From NCBI RefSeq assembly GCF_921293095.1, contig NC_060254.1:7750001-7814000 (forward strand): a DNA stretch of 64,000 nt. Direction: 5' to 3'. Under the pieces are notes generated by a model. That model searched no databases. It saw only the letters and a program-made list of their open reading frames with translations, and had not been told where the DNA came from. How positions within the stretch are numbered: the stretch's first letter is position 1; the number at the start of each line of letters is the position of its first letter. The position numbers were made by a program, and so were the translations under genes. Origin of the DNA: Ischnura elegans. Taxonomy: Eukaryota; Arthropoda; Insecta; Odonata; Coenagrionidae. Shown one piece after another: positions 11,189-24,008 of the stretch.

Positions 11189-14100
11189 GTGAGTGAAATC
11201 TCACCTTTGCATTATATTCAGTTGATTAATATTGCATCATCATAAAGGTCACTCTGTTATTCTACTCTTTTGCGTTTTATGCATTTCTTTTAAATCATAT
11301 ATTGCTCTCTTAACGTAGGGCATACCAAATACAGGCAAAGCAAAAGACCATGGGTGTCCTCTGGACAAGGACGAATTAGGTACGTAGCAGCATGAGCACA
11401 CATATTTCATTTCTCATTCTGGCTATAACACAATTTGTAGTTCCTAGTGGCCCGATTTGTTTAGTTTGTATGCTATGCCCTTGATTTTTCTTGTTAATTG
11501 ATTTTCAAGGTTTGAGCTAAAGATGATGTCAATCGTTTGTTTCCACCATTTAGTAATACCCAATTTGCTATGAACCAATTATTTATAATATGAGAAATAT
11601 AAGATCTGGAGACTGGGGAAGCATTTCTGTGGACTCGCCATTCCTCAGTCCAGCCCCTGTAAAATAAGTACCCTGCTCATTAAGAGCGCATGGAAGAGGA
11701 GGATTGAGTAGTGGTTATTGTGTATGATGTCACCGGCATTCAAGAAGTCTTCAAACAGCATCGCTGTTAGTAGCAGAGGCTTTAGGCATTGCATCATTCT
11801 ATAGGTCGACGTTACGACGGTAAATTTATGCTGATAATATTTATTAAAATGTGTGTATCCAAAGGCCTAGAAAAAATTTCTGGGGAGTTTCGTTTGGAGG
11901 AAGGGTGCATTTTTGGTGGGGCTAACTAAACACTGTATCTACCAAACATTTTGGGTGTTTTTGAACCTCCTTGCTTCACCACCACCTGTTGACTAGGAGC
12001 TCAATCCATGTCCAAACGTCGAGAAATATCACAAAAATGACAGAATCTCTTATCGAATAATCCATGTTTAAAAAATTCTTCTATCACTCGCAATAGGTTG
12101 TCAGATGTGAGGGGTTGAAGTTGGTAAGCTTGACTTCCAGGGGGTTTGTGGGATTAAACCTTTATAGAGTCCAGAGCCTAGGTATAAATTCATAGGTCAG
12201 TTCGTAGATCCCATAGAAATGTATTTAAAATTATCATCCTTCCATAGCTATGTCAGCCACTATAATATCGTTACTTTGATATTCCTCGATGAGGTATTTA
12301 GCTAAAATATAACCCCGGTTGGGTAAGGCAAAGTATAAAAGAAACAATAAAAAAAAACTCAAATAAATTTTCTGTGGCACTACCATCTTCCTTGGCATTA
12401 GGAAGAAGACTTAAGAAAGAGGGAGGTGGTAGTGCCACCAAAAGTTTAGTCGTGTAATTTTTTTAATTGTGTCTTTTGTCTTTGATACTATGGCCCGTAT
12501 TCTTAGTCGACCCTGTAGGGCCAACCGACCCTTGATACGTCATCAGCCCCTACATTAAGCCATCTCCCCCTACATGCGCCACATCAAACCCTACATATGG
12601 CCGTTTTTGGAACTAAACAGGCACTACTTAATGTAGGGTACCCGAACCAGCCCTACACCCTACAAAAACATGGTGGCAAAATTTCGTCTGCTGATCACTT
12701 CGATTAAAGAATCTACGTTACAATGGATATTAAGGGAGACGACTTCACACAAGCCATTTTAAAATGTACAGTAACACAGCAGAAAGGTAATAAAACTACC
12801 ACATTACACCCATCAAGTTAAATAAATAATAAAATTGTCTGAAGTATAATAAGTGTGATACAGTGGTTTACATCATCTTGTTTCTGTGGATATATATTAA
12901 TTTTTTCTTGTTTGGCACTTGGTACGCTTTTAAGAAACCAATATTGTTTACGTACTACCATGAAAAACATATTTTCATGTCGCTATTGCCACTCATTTAC
13001 CAACACGACCTGGCAGACGACACTGCTTGTTTATTTACCTTGAGCCGTTGCCCTAACAATACGCCCAAAAATTATCGGGTGTCTTTTCTTAGTTTCATAG
13101 CTAGTTCCCATTACGCCACCAGAGTGGAAAATTGGTGCTGTGCCATCATCTACGTCATCTCAGAGAACTTGACGATGGAATTACCCCCCACCACATTTGT
13201 AGGGTCGACTGAGAAACGCATGTAGGGGCCTCTTGTTATGTAGGGACGGATATGTTGGGTCGACTAAGAATATGGGCCTATGTCTTACCCAACCTGGGTT
13301 ATATTTGTGGCATGTACTAATATAAATATATCTACAAATAAATTCATAGGATTGGAAAGAAAAGGATAGGAACACTTAGCAGAAAAAGTACATGGACAAC
13401 AGTGCTGTGGTAGATGAGAAAAGCTAGAAATCAGAGGGCAAAAATGCGGCCTGACTGGGACTTAAAGCCAGAATCTCTCGTTTGCCAGCTTGGTCCCTTA
13501 CCAGTTGCTTTACCAGGATGCTTTTTACCGTTATGTCATTTGGGGTTTATGCACAGAAAACGTCCTTTGCTTTGGCCCATAAGAGTAGCCAAAGATGGCA
13601 CTGGGGCAGCTCACAATCACCAACAGAAATGAACAAGGACACAAGAATGGAAGGAAAGATAAACTCTCACATGACAGCTGGAAAGAGACAGGAGCATGCA
13701 TTTCAGGGGATGCCGAGTCCAAGCGAAGCAAGCCAATGCATATGATCCTTATACATACTCCTTTGTTTATTAACACAATGCCGTAACTGCCAACACACAA
13801 GGATGTAAGTTCTTAGAATAGGATAGGAACACGTAGCAGAAAATGGACGAGGACAACGATGCTGTGGTAGATGGAAAAAGCCAGAGATCAGAGAGTAAGA
13901 ATGCCGCCTGACAGGGACTCGAACCCAGAACATCCCGGTTGCCGGCCGGTTGCTCTACCAGGACGCTTAGATTTACCATGATTTCAACAGGGGTGTATGC
14001 ACGAAAATAGTGTAGGTATTTGGGTAGGGTATGTCCACATTTGTTGACTTAATCCTTATATTAGTTTATTTTTGAAGCTGGTACACGTAATCCCACTTGC

Positions 14101-15068
14101 TTGAAAAGATGGGTGCAAATAGTAATTTCAGACATTATTCTGGGCAGAAATGGGTTGATTCACTGTAATCCTCTTTATGGAATCATACAAACAATGCATT
14201 TATATTTTTATTGATTTCATGATTCACAGGATATTGTTTTTTTTCCAGGTAATGCAACATGGGCAGTTCTCCATACAATTGCAGCTAAGTATCCAGATCA
14301 ACCAAGTAATAAGGAAAAAGAAGGAATGAAACAGTTTGTGAGCCTTTTTTCTCAATTTTATCCATGTGAGCATTGTGCTGAAGATTTCAGGAAAGAGTAA
14401 GTTCTTACTTGTTTGAAAATCATGAATAATAGGGAAGGTACAAATTAATATCCTGGGTGGTGTCCTGTAACACCCTCTGCCACTCGCCTTTTAGGTGGCT
14501 TGCGGAGTAGTATGCGGATGTAGATGAATATACTAAAAGGATACTAAAATACATTTGATGTGAAGGAATCAGTGCTTTGCTCAACTGCTTCTTCATTATA
14601 CTTAATGTGTTGACACACCTTTGTTCTTTATTAGACCACATATTTGAAAGATTTTTATTTTTCATGACATTGTTTTTAAAAGAAGATTAAATCTGTTGTT
14701 TGATTGTGGCATTAATTTTTTGCTGACCCATTTGCACACTTTTGGTTAGTTTATTTTTTGTTCCTATTTAAATTACACAATGAATGACTGAATTATTTAA
14801 AAACCATTAACCAAGTGTTTAATATTGACCTGTGCAATAAATTTCAATGAGTACTAATGCCTACGCAATGATATTTAGTATATAATTTCTTTTTTTCTTC
14901 TTCAGCCTTGAAGTTCACCCACCAAGAATTACCTCTCATCGCGATTTTAGCCAGTGGCTGTGTGAAATGCATAATCGTGTGAATAAGAAGCTGGGTAAGC
15001 CTATATTTGACTGCAAATTAGTTGATGAAAGGTGGCGTGATGGATGGCGGGACGGTTCATGTGATTAG
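11054..15068 (+). CDS. GFER: GFER/ALR, FAD-linked sulfhydryl oxidase (Erv1 family)
   Basis: This enzyme reoxidises MIA40/CHCHD4 in the mitochondrial intermembrane space and passes electrons to cytochrome c or oxygen. Four coding exons (11054-11188, 11319-11379, 14249-14396, 14906-15068) join in frame to 168 aa. Visible features are the N-terminal shuttle pair CRTC (C19, C22), the conserved DELG..TWAVLHT helix, the FAD-proximal catalytic pair YPCEHC (C105, C108), a CX16C pair (C134, C151) and the C-terminal tail [12 protein letters not shown]58 and C167 sit where human ALR forms its intermolecular disulfides. ATG 11054 (ATCATGGCG) fits the usual short N-terminus. An in-frame ATG at 10937 would add 39 hydrophobic/basic residues and is less likely. 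An AATAAA lies about 150 bp after the stop. Confidence 0.96.
11319..11379 (+). CDS. GFER: GFER coding exon 2
   Basis: 61 nt, residues 46-65 plus one base ([20 protein letters not shown]). Acceptor AACGTAG|GG and donor ATTAG|GTACGT. It carries C58 and starts the DELG motif. The following intron is 2.9 kb and holds a MITE and two SINEs. Confidence 0.93.
12492..13278. mobile_element. PIF/Harbinger-like MITE in GFER intron 2
   Basis: Inverted ends GGCCCGTATTCTTAGTCGAC and GTCGACTAAGAATATGGGCC are flanked by TAT on both sides (12489-12491, 13279-13281). A 3-bp target duplication and GG..CC ends suit PIF/Harbinger. Subterminal inverted words such as CCCTACAT recur at both ends. Several short frames inside match no transposase, so it looks non-autonomous. 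Confidence 0.75.
13355..13545 (-). mobile_element. tRNA-derived SINE, diverged copy
   Basis: It aligns by eye with the SINE at 13814-13975, sharing AGGAACAC.TAGCAGAAA, TGCTGTGGTAGATG and ACCAGGA.GCTT. The tRNA-like head is on the minus strand, with a decayed B box (CTTTAAGTCCC). Confidence 0.65.
13814..13975 (-). mobile_element. tRNA-derived SINE with intact A and B boxes
   Basis: On the minus strand the head reads TGGTAGAGCAACCGG (A box, 13960-13946) and GGTTCGAGTCC (perfect B box, 13925-13915). This is the RNA polymerase III promoter layout of a tRNA-derived SINE. It is not a functional tRNA because the acceptor stem does not close. Confidence 0.75.
14249..14396 (+). CDS. GFER: GFER coding exon 3
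   Basis: 148 nt, completing G66 and running to K114 with two bases over. Acceptor TTTTTTTTCCAG|GT and donor AAAGA|GTAAGT. It encodes the core helices and the catalytic CEHC. Confidence 0.95.
14906..15068 (+). CDS. GFER: GFER coding exon 4
   Basis: Acceptor TTCTTCTTCAG|CC; the first base completes D115. It encodes residues 116-168 ([17 protein letters not shown], then [11 protein letters not shown]) and ends in TAG. Confidence 0.95.
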
Positions 15069-15220
15069 TGGTCTCGTAGGCACTCCATGACTGTGGTTTT
15101 CATCTGGTCAGTGGCGATGTTAACAGTATTGTGTGTGGTTTAGAAGATACTTTTTATGGCTATGAAATGTTTGCTAAATTATTTTTTCACTCTTTACTTC
15201 GTTTCCATTTAAAAAATGAA

Positions 15221-15226
15221 AATAAA
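15221..15226 (+). promoter_or_regulatory. GFER: Candidate GFER polyadenylation signal
   Basis: AATAAA lies 153 bp after the GFER stop codon and is followed by a T-rich stretch. Confidence 0.55.
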
Positions 15227-16029
15227 AGTTTGTTATGTTAAAGTTACATTCTTTTGTTTTATTTTATGTCGGATAAATATTTATGATTTGGCTCCCTTCC
15301 CAAAGAGAGGAGCATCTTAAAAAATTATTCCTATTCAGAGAAATGTTATTTTCTATTCTCTTTGTAGTGTTCAATTATGTACCATGAGTCTTTTATAATA
15401 CAAAAAATGTAATATATGTTTTAAGAATAGTATACTCTGCTGCAAGCATTTTTTTCATAAATAGCCTATTGACCATGTTCCAAAATAAGTACATACAGTG
15501 GAAGGTCGATTTGATGAGTGCTCGTAATACCCAGAAAATCGGGAGCTTGTTATGTATTTCAGAAGGTGAAAGATCAGGCCTCTAAATTCTCATATTCACC
15601 ATTACTCACAGCTTTTCTTTCAATTTGGAGTAATTACATAAAGTCATAAGATTTGCATTTGCCATAAATTGCATATTTGTACATAATTTTGCAATTGGAA
15701 TACACATTGCATAACAATTATTGCCATTTGTTTCTTAAAAATCACACATTCATGGCTGCATGTTGCACAATGAGGGGTAATGTGATCAGAAATCATCTGG
15801 GATGGGAAGGATTCGTCAAATCTCTATGCATGGCAGAAACCATTTGCCAGATCCAGTGCCAAACAGTGGCATTGCTGTAAGTTGCACGAGAGTCAGTCGT
15901 TGCAAGACGTCGTTCCTTAACATGTGGCCACCTCCTGCCACACTCTGAAGCAATAAACAGAGTTCTCATTTAGGTATGTAACACGCGATTATGGCATTAC
16001 ACATTATGTATCTGCAAATGGGCTGTTCT

Positions 16030-16140
16030 TGAGTACAAAACTCTAAATGTTAGTTGAATGAAACATTGCATTATTTCATTTATTAAAATAATATCTAGAA
16101 CTTCCGCAACATCATGCCGCATATCATACAAGACAAGCTC
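16030..16140. repeat. Diverged copy of the foldback family
   Basis: It shares GAAACATTGCA, CATCATGCC and ATCATACAAGA with the copy at 20-180, in the same order and orientation. It is weaker than the other copies. Confidence 0.4.
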
Positions 16141-17009
16141 TTAAAGCCACTGATACTGACATAGACAAGATTGTCAGCCATTGTGTTCAAGCTGCTCAAT
16201 TTATCTTTTTTACTCTTCAAGGTTGAGAATGACCTAGATGATCTGGCAATGAATTCTGTGCCTTCTGAATTCAATATGTGAAGATATCTATTTTGCACTC
16301 ATGTTTTATTTTGGTTTTTTGGTCCGAAGACTAAAATTTCCTGGATAGGATGCTGCTGCAGTTTCAGCTAGTTTCATTAATGACATAAGCTGAATTAACA
16401 TGGTGCACAATGGAAATAAAATCAGTGAATGGCAGATAATGGAGGTGTGTGGAGGCTGCAAACTGATGTTGACTAGATCTTTTCTGATCATCCGTTTTCG
16501 GACTGGTCTACCCTATGCAAATATGGCACAACTCTTGACAGCAACAACAAGTTATATCCACCCTTTACCCACGCTTTGGCTCTCCACTGCTGCTAGATGC
16601 TGTTGGTTAGAGGCTTCTCTGTGCATTCAGATTACCGAAAAAAAAGTATGAAAACTTGCAATTCCTCTAAAAATATGCCTGGGAAGGCTGTAAATATTTT
16701 ATGAGTGAATCACTTGTACATGTCGACATATAGTTGAGCACCTTCAATTGGGACTTGGATGATGCTGAATTTTGGGTTCTATGGTAGTAATGACCGTAAT
16801 TATTCCAATCTTTTATTTGGTCTGCTTTTTCTTTGAGAGGGCCTTGATAAGTCACTGCAAATTGAGATGAAAAATGTTAATTTTACTAATAATTTATGAT
16901 TTATAGGAAATTAATTGTTCCTAAATTAACAAACATTCATATTCAACCACAAGGTAGCATTGAGTAATGACGGGATAAGAAGAAGACTCCCAGCATGAAT
17001 ATATCTCAG

Positions 17010-17250
17010 AATTCACCCAGTGATTCAACCAGAAGGTTGGTTTGAATAGGTGAGGGTAGAGTTCATCCCAGACTTAGCCACAGGTGTGTGAATATCTCAC
17101 ATTCAGTGTAGTGGGGCCAGTTCCTTTCCGGGGGGAGCCTCGCACACAGAGGATTTTAATTTGGGGTGTCCAAAGGCTTCTTCACCCAGAATCTGGGACT
17201 CTTTCATCAGCAGCCAAGTGCTCTACCCACTAGGCTATCACACTCCCCAT
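17010..17250 (-). mobile_element. tRNA-derived SINE, GATTCAACC family, copy 1
   Basis: The minus strand starts with a tRNA-like A box, TAGCCTAGTGGGTAGAGCAC. The plus-strand tail word GTGATTCAACC.GAAGG.TGGTTTG recurs at about 25370 and 41450. The B box is degenerate. Confidence 0.65.
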
Positions 17251-18358
17251 ACATATCAGTATGTGAAACATTACGTTATTAGGCTAAAAATAAAGTAAAG
17301 AAAACATTTTTAATGTAGTAGAAGTCCCTTGCGATCCATTTACACCCTGTTGAATATACCTAGTTCAATGAGCTTTCTGCTATCCATGTTGTAACTCCGT
17401 AATGGTCACTGCCACACAGATTTTTCCATCTGTGCGCATATACATTGTTACATTGGGTGTGACTGATGGAGAGGGATCGTTGCCGGTGGGCAAAGGGTTT
17501 CTTTGCAATGCTGGAAGATAACTAAAAGACTCTCCCCATTTCTACTCCAGTTTTTACTGCCCATCTCCACGACAGCGAGATATCAACATGCTATGCACAG
17601 CTGATCTACAATTATTTACAAGGGATCTTTGTTTTCAGCAATTTATTACAATCCCACAATCATTTTATACAAAAAGCAACAAAGAGAACACAGAAAAGAA
17701 GTCATCCATCTGCTCCATGACGGGCCAAGGCTGTGTGGTGGGGCCAAGTTGAGCTATCACTGCATCAATGTCTAACAACTCTGCAACATGTATAGTGTCA
17801 TATGAGTAACTTTGTGTCCCATTATTGACAGATACATCACAGAGTGTATTTGTTAAGAGTGGGAAGCATTTTCAGCTGGCGAAGACAAATAAAATTATGT
17901 ATTCAACATAAGTTATATCATAGAGTGAATCAGTAGTTGCATCATATTACTCTGATCTATCTACAACAGAGCATATCTTGGAAATATTGCCTGACTAGGG
18001 AGTTCTAGGTGTTCAACTGTAGTTTTTTTTTTCATTTTGCTTTCACCAATCTGGTAATACCGTGTATTTATACAGTACATACTATGTAATTGGTGATTGA
18101 AAACCGAGAACTTGGCTTCAATAATTAGAAGAGGGAAATAAAGTTAATTTCCAAGTTTTACGATAATTTAGTGAGTATCACGCCCTGGATTTGAATACAA
18201 TATGGTGGCAGTCACGCAGTGGAGTAGATGCTGATCAGTATTCACTCGGAAGCATCAGATCTCAAATTAGCATTGAGTCGGCGGGAAGGACAAGTAGTTG
18301 CTAGGTACTAAACTTGTATCTTGTATGATGTTGGGTACAATATGGTGGACATTCTTAA

Positions 18359-18517
18359 TATTAGTAAAATTAGACGTAGCAATAATTCCACTGAGTTTTA
18401 TTATGACTCTACGCGTTTTGTCGTTACAAACACTTGATAATGTCGTTTGTAACAACAAAATGCATAGTGTCATAATAAAACTCAGGGGAAATATTGCTGT
18501 GTCTAATTTTACTAATA
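18359..18517. repeat. Hairpin-forming foldback repeat
   Basis: Two arms of about 70 nt pair around a 13-nt loop. The inner arms are GTTACAAAC and GTTTGTAAC. The middle carries TTTTATTATGACTCTACGCG against its near-complement, and the outer ends are TTAGTAAAATTAGAC and GTCTAATTTTACTAA. It belongs to the same family as 20-180. Confidence 0.8.
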
Positions 18518-20044
18518 CATACTAAACTTGTAGTTGACTGACAATATGTACTCCTGGAAAACAATTTAAGCTTGTATCAATATCTTCTCCCTGCTCCAGC
18601 AGGATGTCGATCAGCCTGGCAATAATAAGTTCAGTGTGTGAAGGGTGACTGGATGCCAAGAGGTGAAAAACAGGACAGTACCCAAATATGTAGTGAAAAA
18701 TGAGGACAAAGTAGGTCACTTGAAAAATAATAGTAAGAAAATAACAAAAATTTATTAGCATTATGCTTATATTTTTCTGTTGATCTAATTTTTTCAAGCA
18801 ATATTGGCATTTTTAACTGAAAAATATTAAATTCATACAAGATAATAGTTAGAAATTGTAATTTACCACTATGAGTTCCTTTACTGAGTCAGGGTTAATT
18901 TTTTTCTCTCATCAGTCCACTGAGATGATATAAGAGAAAGTATTCTTTCTGCATTTTCATTGTGACCAGGTATGCTGAAGAAATATTCGGAAATTTTGAG
19001 AAATTCTGAATGGCTACCAACAGATTTACTATACAAGGAATGATAATGACAAGCAAGGAGGATGTTTTCCGATACTTAAAAAGTCTGCAAGGACAGCAGA
19101 CGAACATCTACAGAGGAGGACACGTCCAGATTAATCCGGACACCCGCTCACCTTATATGTGTGGACTACGTGAGTTCTCCTTAGTGCTCCCCATCAACCA
19201 TTGGCAGTCCAGCACACGGATTGAGCCCTCTTCCCACATAAAACTACACTGACTTTAATCTTTCATATTTTTCCCACAAGCTGGGTGGTCATTCCCGTGA
19301 GTAGTAGATTGCAATTCAATTTGGTCTGGTTACGTGTACTGTATTTGCGATGCTTAGAAGTTTGGTTGCTGGTGAAACACACATCAAAAATCTGTTTTCA
19401 CAGTTAATTTCCACCATCACTGGCAAAATGGGCGACCCTATTTTCTCCATTGTCAAATTATTATGCATCGCTCAACAAAGATGTACAGAGCGCATACCAT
19501 GGTGGGGACTTCTTAGTCTTGCTATATGCATATCTTTTACATGTTAATCACAGGCCTTTTGGCAGTACACTGCAAATCACTTGTTATAATGCCTTTTATT
19601 GCTGTATGCTGTAATCACTAAAACCAGCTTCTACTGTACAAAGAATTTTTAGTGCAGCTGCATTGCACTCAATCAGTTTCCTCGCTAATACAACTACATA
19701 CATATCATCATTTAAATAGTTTTTGACAAAGAAAATTATGAGGTCCAAATTATTACCCTAGGCACAGGTGCTTCAGCCCTGTATTCTAAAGTTTGCAACA
19801 TGATATATGTATTGCACATAACTCCAGAGATCCCAACCATGAACATTCACCCATGTTCCTTCCCATTCATACCTACACCCCTATCTCCAAAACTCAATAG
19901 ATACCATTAATCTCATGCTGACTCATTGCTTTCCTAATTCCCAAATGTGAAACCATTAATTTGTTGCAATGCTGTGAAACAATGAGAAAACGATTCAAAA
20001 CAAAGGCACAGAATGCTCAGGTAAGGGATTGTGTTGCTTCCTGA

Positions 20045-20370
20045 CTAAACATGACCCCATTCTGCTGGTGTCACTCAAGACCTTATTCAGTACCAAGGTA
20101 ATTTGGTTGGGAGCAGTTTGATCACACGCTGCACAACCCCAATCTCGCATCTTCTGACTATCACTTATTCTTGAATGAGAAGCATGATTTTGGAGGTAGG
20201 CAAAAACAGTGATTGAGTGAACACAAAGAAGTGTGTTCAGCAATGGCCATATTCCTTGGCGGCATCTCTCTATGAAAACGGCAGAGTAAAGTTAGTTTCC
20301 TGTTATGACAATTGTCTAAACAATGGTGGCAACTGTGTTGATAAATATTGTAAGATATGCACTTTTGTGT
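20045..20370 (+). pseudogene. Decayed mariner transposase (C-terminal part)
   Basis: Three frames on the plus strand together match the end of a mariner transposase. About 20050-20100 reads PHSAGVTQDLIQ, 20108-20205 reads FGWEQFDHT...SSDYHLFL and GGRQ, and 20258-20352 reads KLVSCYDNCLNNGGN. The catalytic block before PHS is hit by two stops and the reading frame shifts at least twice, so it is long dead. No terminal repeats were recognised. Confidence 0.8.
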
Positions 20371-23300
20371 AAAAATGAATCTTGCCCAGAAAAAAATGTT
20401 TTTCTGAGTTATTTTCCCAAAAGGTACTTCCTTACAGGACAGGTCACATAACTGACAAAGCATAATTTAGCATAGAATTAATGATTTCGGTTGTCCTTTA
20501 CCATTTCAAAGTAGTTTGCAAACAATTAACCCAGTTCTAAAATTGAGAACAGGTATACAAAAATGGATTTGCATGGCAACTCTCTTTTCAGGTCAAGTAC
20601 CTATGTATTAGCTTGCCATAATTATCCCACAAAGGTTAATATTAAACAACAAAAATAAAAAAGGAGCTTCACAATTGATTCCATTGATACAATATTATTT
20701 TAATAACAACCCTGCTTTAGTTACAACTTTTTTTGGTTTTACATGAAACAAAATTTTTCATAAATATGTCATACATAAAAATCACACCATGTTAACCTCT
20801 GGACAAGATCTGAGGTCAAATAGCACTGTGAATACCCATTATGTTGATCAATGTTTATTACCATCGCTAAATTTACTCAACCATTTCTGGTGAAAATTTA
20901 GCCATCCACTATGGCAACTAAAATACATACATAGGTATATATAATTTCCTGACCAAAACTTATAATTCCCAGTTTAGACGAATTATACATGAAAAGGAAT
21001 AGGAGAGAGATGCCCTAAATTTTCCCCATCAAAGTATTAAGTAATCACTTGAGTACATACACGTGTTAAAAAAGGCTACGTCCCAAAAGTTTTCATTACA
21101 TATTTTCATGATAAACCATGTATTTGCCCACAACATAGATTAATTTTATCCCATAAAATGTTTCAGTTCAGTGTTCTTCCTCTTGAATCACCACTGAACT
21201 CTTGAGAGCACAAAATTCCAACAAAGATTTGTTACTACAGATAATAATGAAACGCATCTACATTGTGGCAGTTGGTTAACTGCATTGAGATATTTCGGAA
21301 TCTAATGCCCAAGTTGGCTAAAATATTTGGTTGGTTGGTTGGCATTCATAAAAATAACAATTTTAAGTCATACTAAAAAAGTGAAAAATGGCAGTTTGTA
21401 TCACAATCAGATGCAGGAAGAAGTGAATAAATTGTATAAGAATAAATAATGCCAAAATTAATGATACACAATGAGATTCATGCACATACAACTTGGCAGA
21501 GAAAAAAAATAAAAATAGAATTGACCCCCTATTAACTGTTCATTAAATTACAATCCCATTAATTTCCTGGGTAGCATCCTAAATGGATAAACCATTCTCA
21601 TCCCCTTTACTACCCTTCCCAATCTCAAAAACAACTTTTCCAAGTTGCGGTGGCTAAAATGCAAAGGCATCATAAAGATACTTCTGTAAAATTGAAAATC
21701 AAATGATCATGAATACATTATGTCTCATTTAATTATCTGCTTTGGTTTTCCTATCCTTAAGGATGGATAATAATTGGAGCTCCACAGTACGTTCCAGAGC
21801 AGCAGCTGTGGCAGGGAACAATTAAGTCCTCCCCTCACATCTCATCTCACATTTTTATGGTTTTACGATTTTGAGTTGGGCTAATGCAGCATTATGATCA
21901 TAGTATCCCGAAGTGAAGTCCATACTTTTCTGGCGACTCTATTTCCTAGTGAGGTATAGCCTAACCTATGGACTGCTTTAGACTCGCCTCCCCCTTGATA
22001 AGTTCCAGAAACCACCACTGTTCCAGAGTATGGAGCTAGAATACATTTTGATGAAATTAAATACTAATCACATAATAGTTCTTCTCAGGCAAACCAGGAT
22101 CACAACTTAATTTGAGGTGAAATAATATAATCCAAATGTTAATGATAAGTCCATACCTCTAAATGAAAGACGATTTTTCTGGATACCAATTTCCCTTACA
22201 AAAGAATGGCTTTTCCATAAGGTATTATAACTTTTCCTCACATCAAAATTCAAAGAACAAAGAGGAGAAATCTGAACAGAACCTATCAAATAACTCTAAT
22301 CCTGTAAGGTCAACGGCAAGAGGTAAAATTATGGAAATGTCAATAAATGGTTGAATGTTCCGCATTTTATCATAATATTACGGGTATAAACATGGCTTTA
22401 TTGCACAGGAATTGAATTATCTACCTCCACTCATTTTTATAAAGCTTGCAAAAGTTATTTAATGAAAAGAAATTTTAAGACACATTGGCTATACACAATG
22501 ATATTAAATATACTTTGTAGAAGATAAAAAAAATGCCTCCTTACTGCACATGATGAGGAGTGAACATAGAGTCGATTCCAGATGCAATTAGTTTGTTCTT
22601 AAAGCATGGTTTTTCTAATAACAGAATTTCAAAATGCAAAAACAATTTTCCTTTTGAGGAATATTACCCATATTAATAAAACAGTCAAAATAAAATAAAT
22701 AAGTAAGCTTTGAGGCAATCAATGTAAAAAAATCAAAAGCTAATTAAATTAATTATAAATGCATAACTATTTTGTTTCACATGTTTTTAACATGGAATTT
22801 GGAATACTGAAGTATTTCATATACAAAATCAACAACAAAATAAGAAAAGCTAACATTTTCAAACGTGAGCCTCGGGGTTTTTTCCTGGATTCCTTAAACC
22901 ATTTTTCATCAAAAATTTAAAGGTGACTCCTTGGGAATAACTAGTCACTACACTGAGTGGTTAACTAACTAAATTTCAACCTCATTGATGAATAGTCCAA
23001 CAAGTAACGCATAAACATAAATTATCTCTTGTAGCTTGGAGTCACTTTGACACAGCATGTAAATCCACAATTACAAAGGTCACAAAGTGCTTCATCAACT
23101 GAATCTGACTCAAAAGTTGGATACAACATTTTCAGGATTACGAAATTTAAAGTTAAAAATCATGATGCGCAAATAAATGAATAAAAATTTTCAACAAAAT
23201 ACTTCCAAGAAAAAATTTCATACTAGGCATGTTAAAGTATTTAAGGTACATAATTGATAGTTATGTAATGAGTAATTATGTGAGCCAAGGTAGATAGATC

Positions 23301-23642
23301 TTCAGCTACAGCCTAAAAAAAATCATTCTAAATAGAAATTATGATAAAAAATCATACATAGGATTCAATTCCATTCCCTCCTTATTAAAATATCTTACAG
23401 CACGCAAAATTCTTTCTTATTAGACTTGCCATATTAACAAGCCTCTTATGTTTCATGCACAGTAAGAAGTCGTATGATTAAATATACATAAAATTTTCAC
23501 AACCTGATTTGAACAAAAGGATATTAGAGTGGCACCATTCTCATTTGATGAACATAATAACAGTAATGACATTTTGCCTACAATATTGCACCTGAAAAGG
23601 TGATTCTGTCCCTGTATCACTTGTCCAGGAGCATGAGAATTG

Positions 23643-23648
23643 TTTATT
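23643..23648 (-). promoter_or_regulatory. SLC25A17: Candidate SLC25A17 polyadenylation signal
   Basis: TTTATT on the plus strand (AATAAA on the minus strand) lies about 207 bp after the stop. Other AATAAA words occur further downstream, so the used site is uncertain. Confidence 0.4.
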
Positions 23649-23854
23649 TTTTAACAATATGGCAAGAATAAAAAATAACAATAAAGTATAATAACAAACC
23701 TATAACAACCTCAGTAGAATAAAATGACAAGAGAAAAATTTGTTCTTTTACATGCTCATTGGAAAGAAAGACATTAAAATTTTGAGAGACAAAGGCACGC
23801 AAGTAATAAACACAACAATACCACAAGTGAACGTACATCTTTCTTGCTGACTAG

Positions 23855-24008
23855 TCAATGCTTCAGGGGGGCTGGTTTGTTTCTCAGTAATAAATGCAGC
23901 ACAAATGCTACAATCTTCTCATATGTGGCAAACATTAGGGCAGCAGTCAAGACAGTTTGTAGGATTTTAGCCTCCATTCCTTTATAAAGTCCTTTAAAAC
24001 CTTGCCTC
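23855..24008 (-). CDS. SLC25A17: SLC25A17 coding exon 8 (terminal)
   Basis: 154 nt, residues 267-317 and TGA. It encodes [20 protein letters not shown] and helix 6, ending NKPAPLKH. It lies 10.7 kb downstream of exon 7. Confidence 0.95.

Larger units (their letters stand above)
15227..23640. other. Intergenic region between GFER and SLC25A17 (tail-to-tail)
   Basis: About 8.4 kb where the two genes converge. I recognise a relic of the foldback family (about 16030-16140), a SINE (17010-17250), a hairpin (18359-18517) and a mariner fragment (20045-20370). The stretch 20400-23640 is AT-rich with no gene recognised. Part of it may be the SLC25A17 3' UTR if polyadenylation is distal. Confidence 0.5.

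Noticed and set aside
12855-13225. 62- and 120-codon ORFs inside GFER intron 2
   Set aside because: They lie within a MITE and match no transposase; low-complexity hydrophobic text from AT-rich DNA.
13915-13960. tRNA gene on the minus strand
   Set aside because: A and B boxes are good, but the cloverleaf stems do not close and a related decayed copy sits nearby. It is a SINE head.
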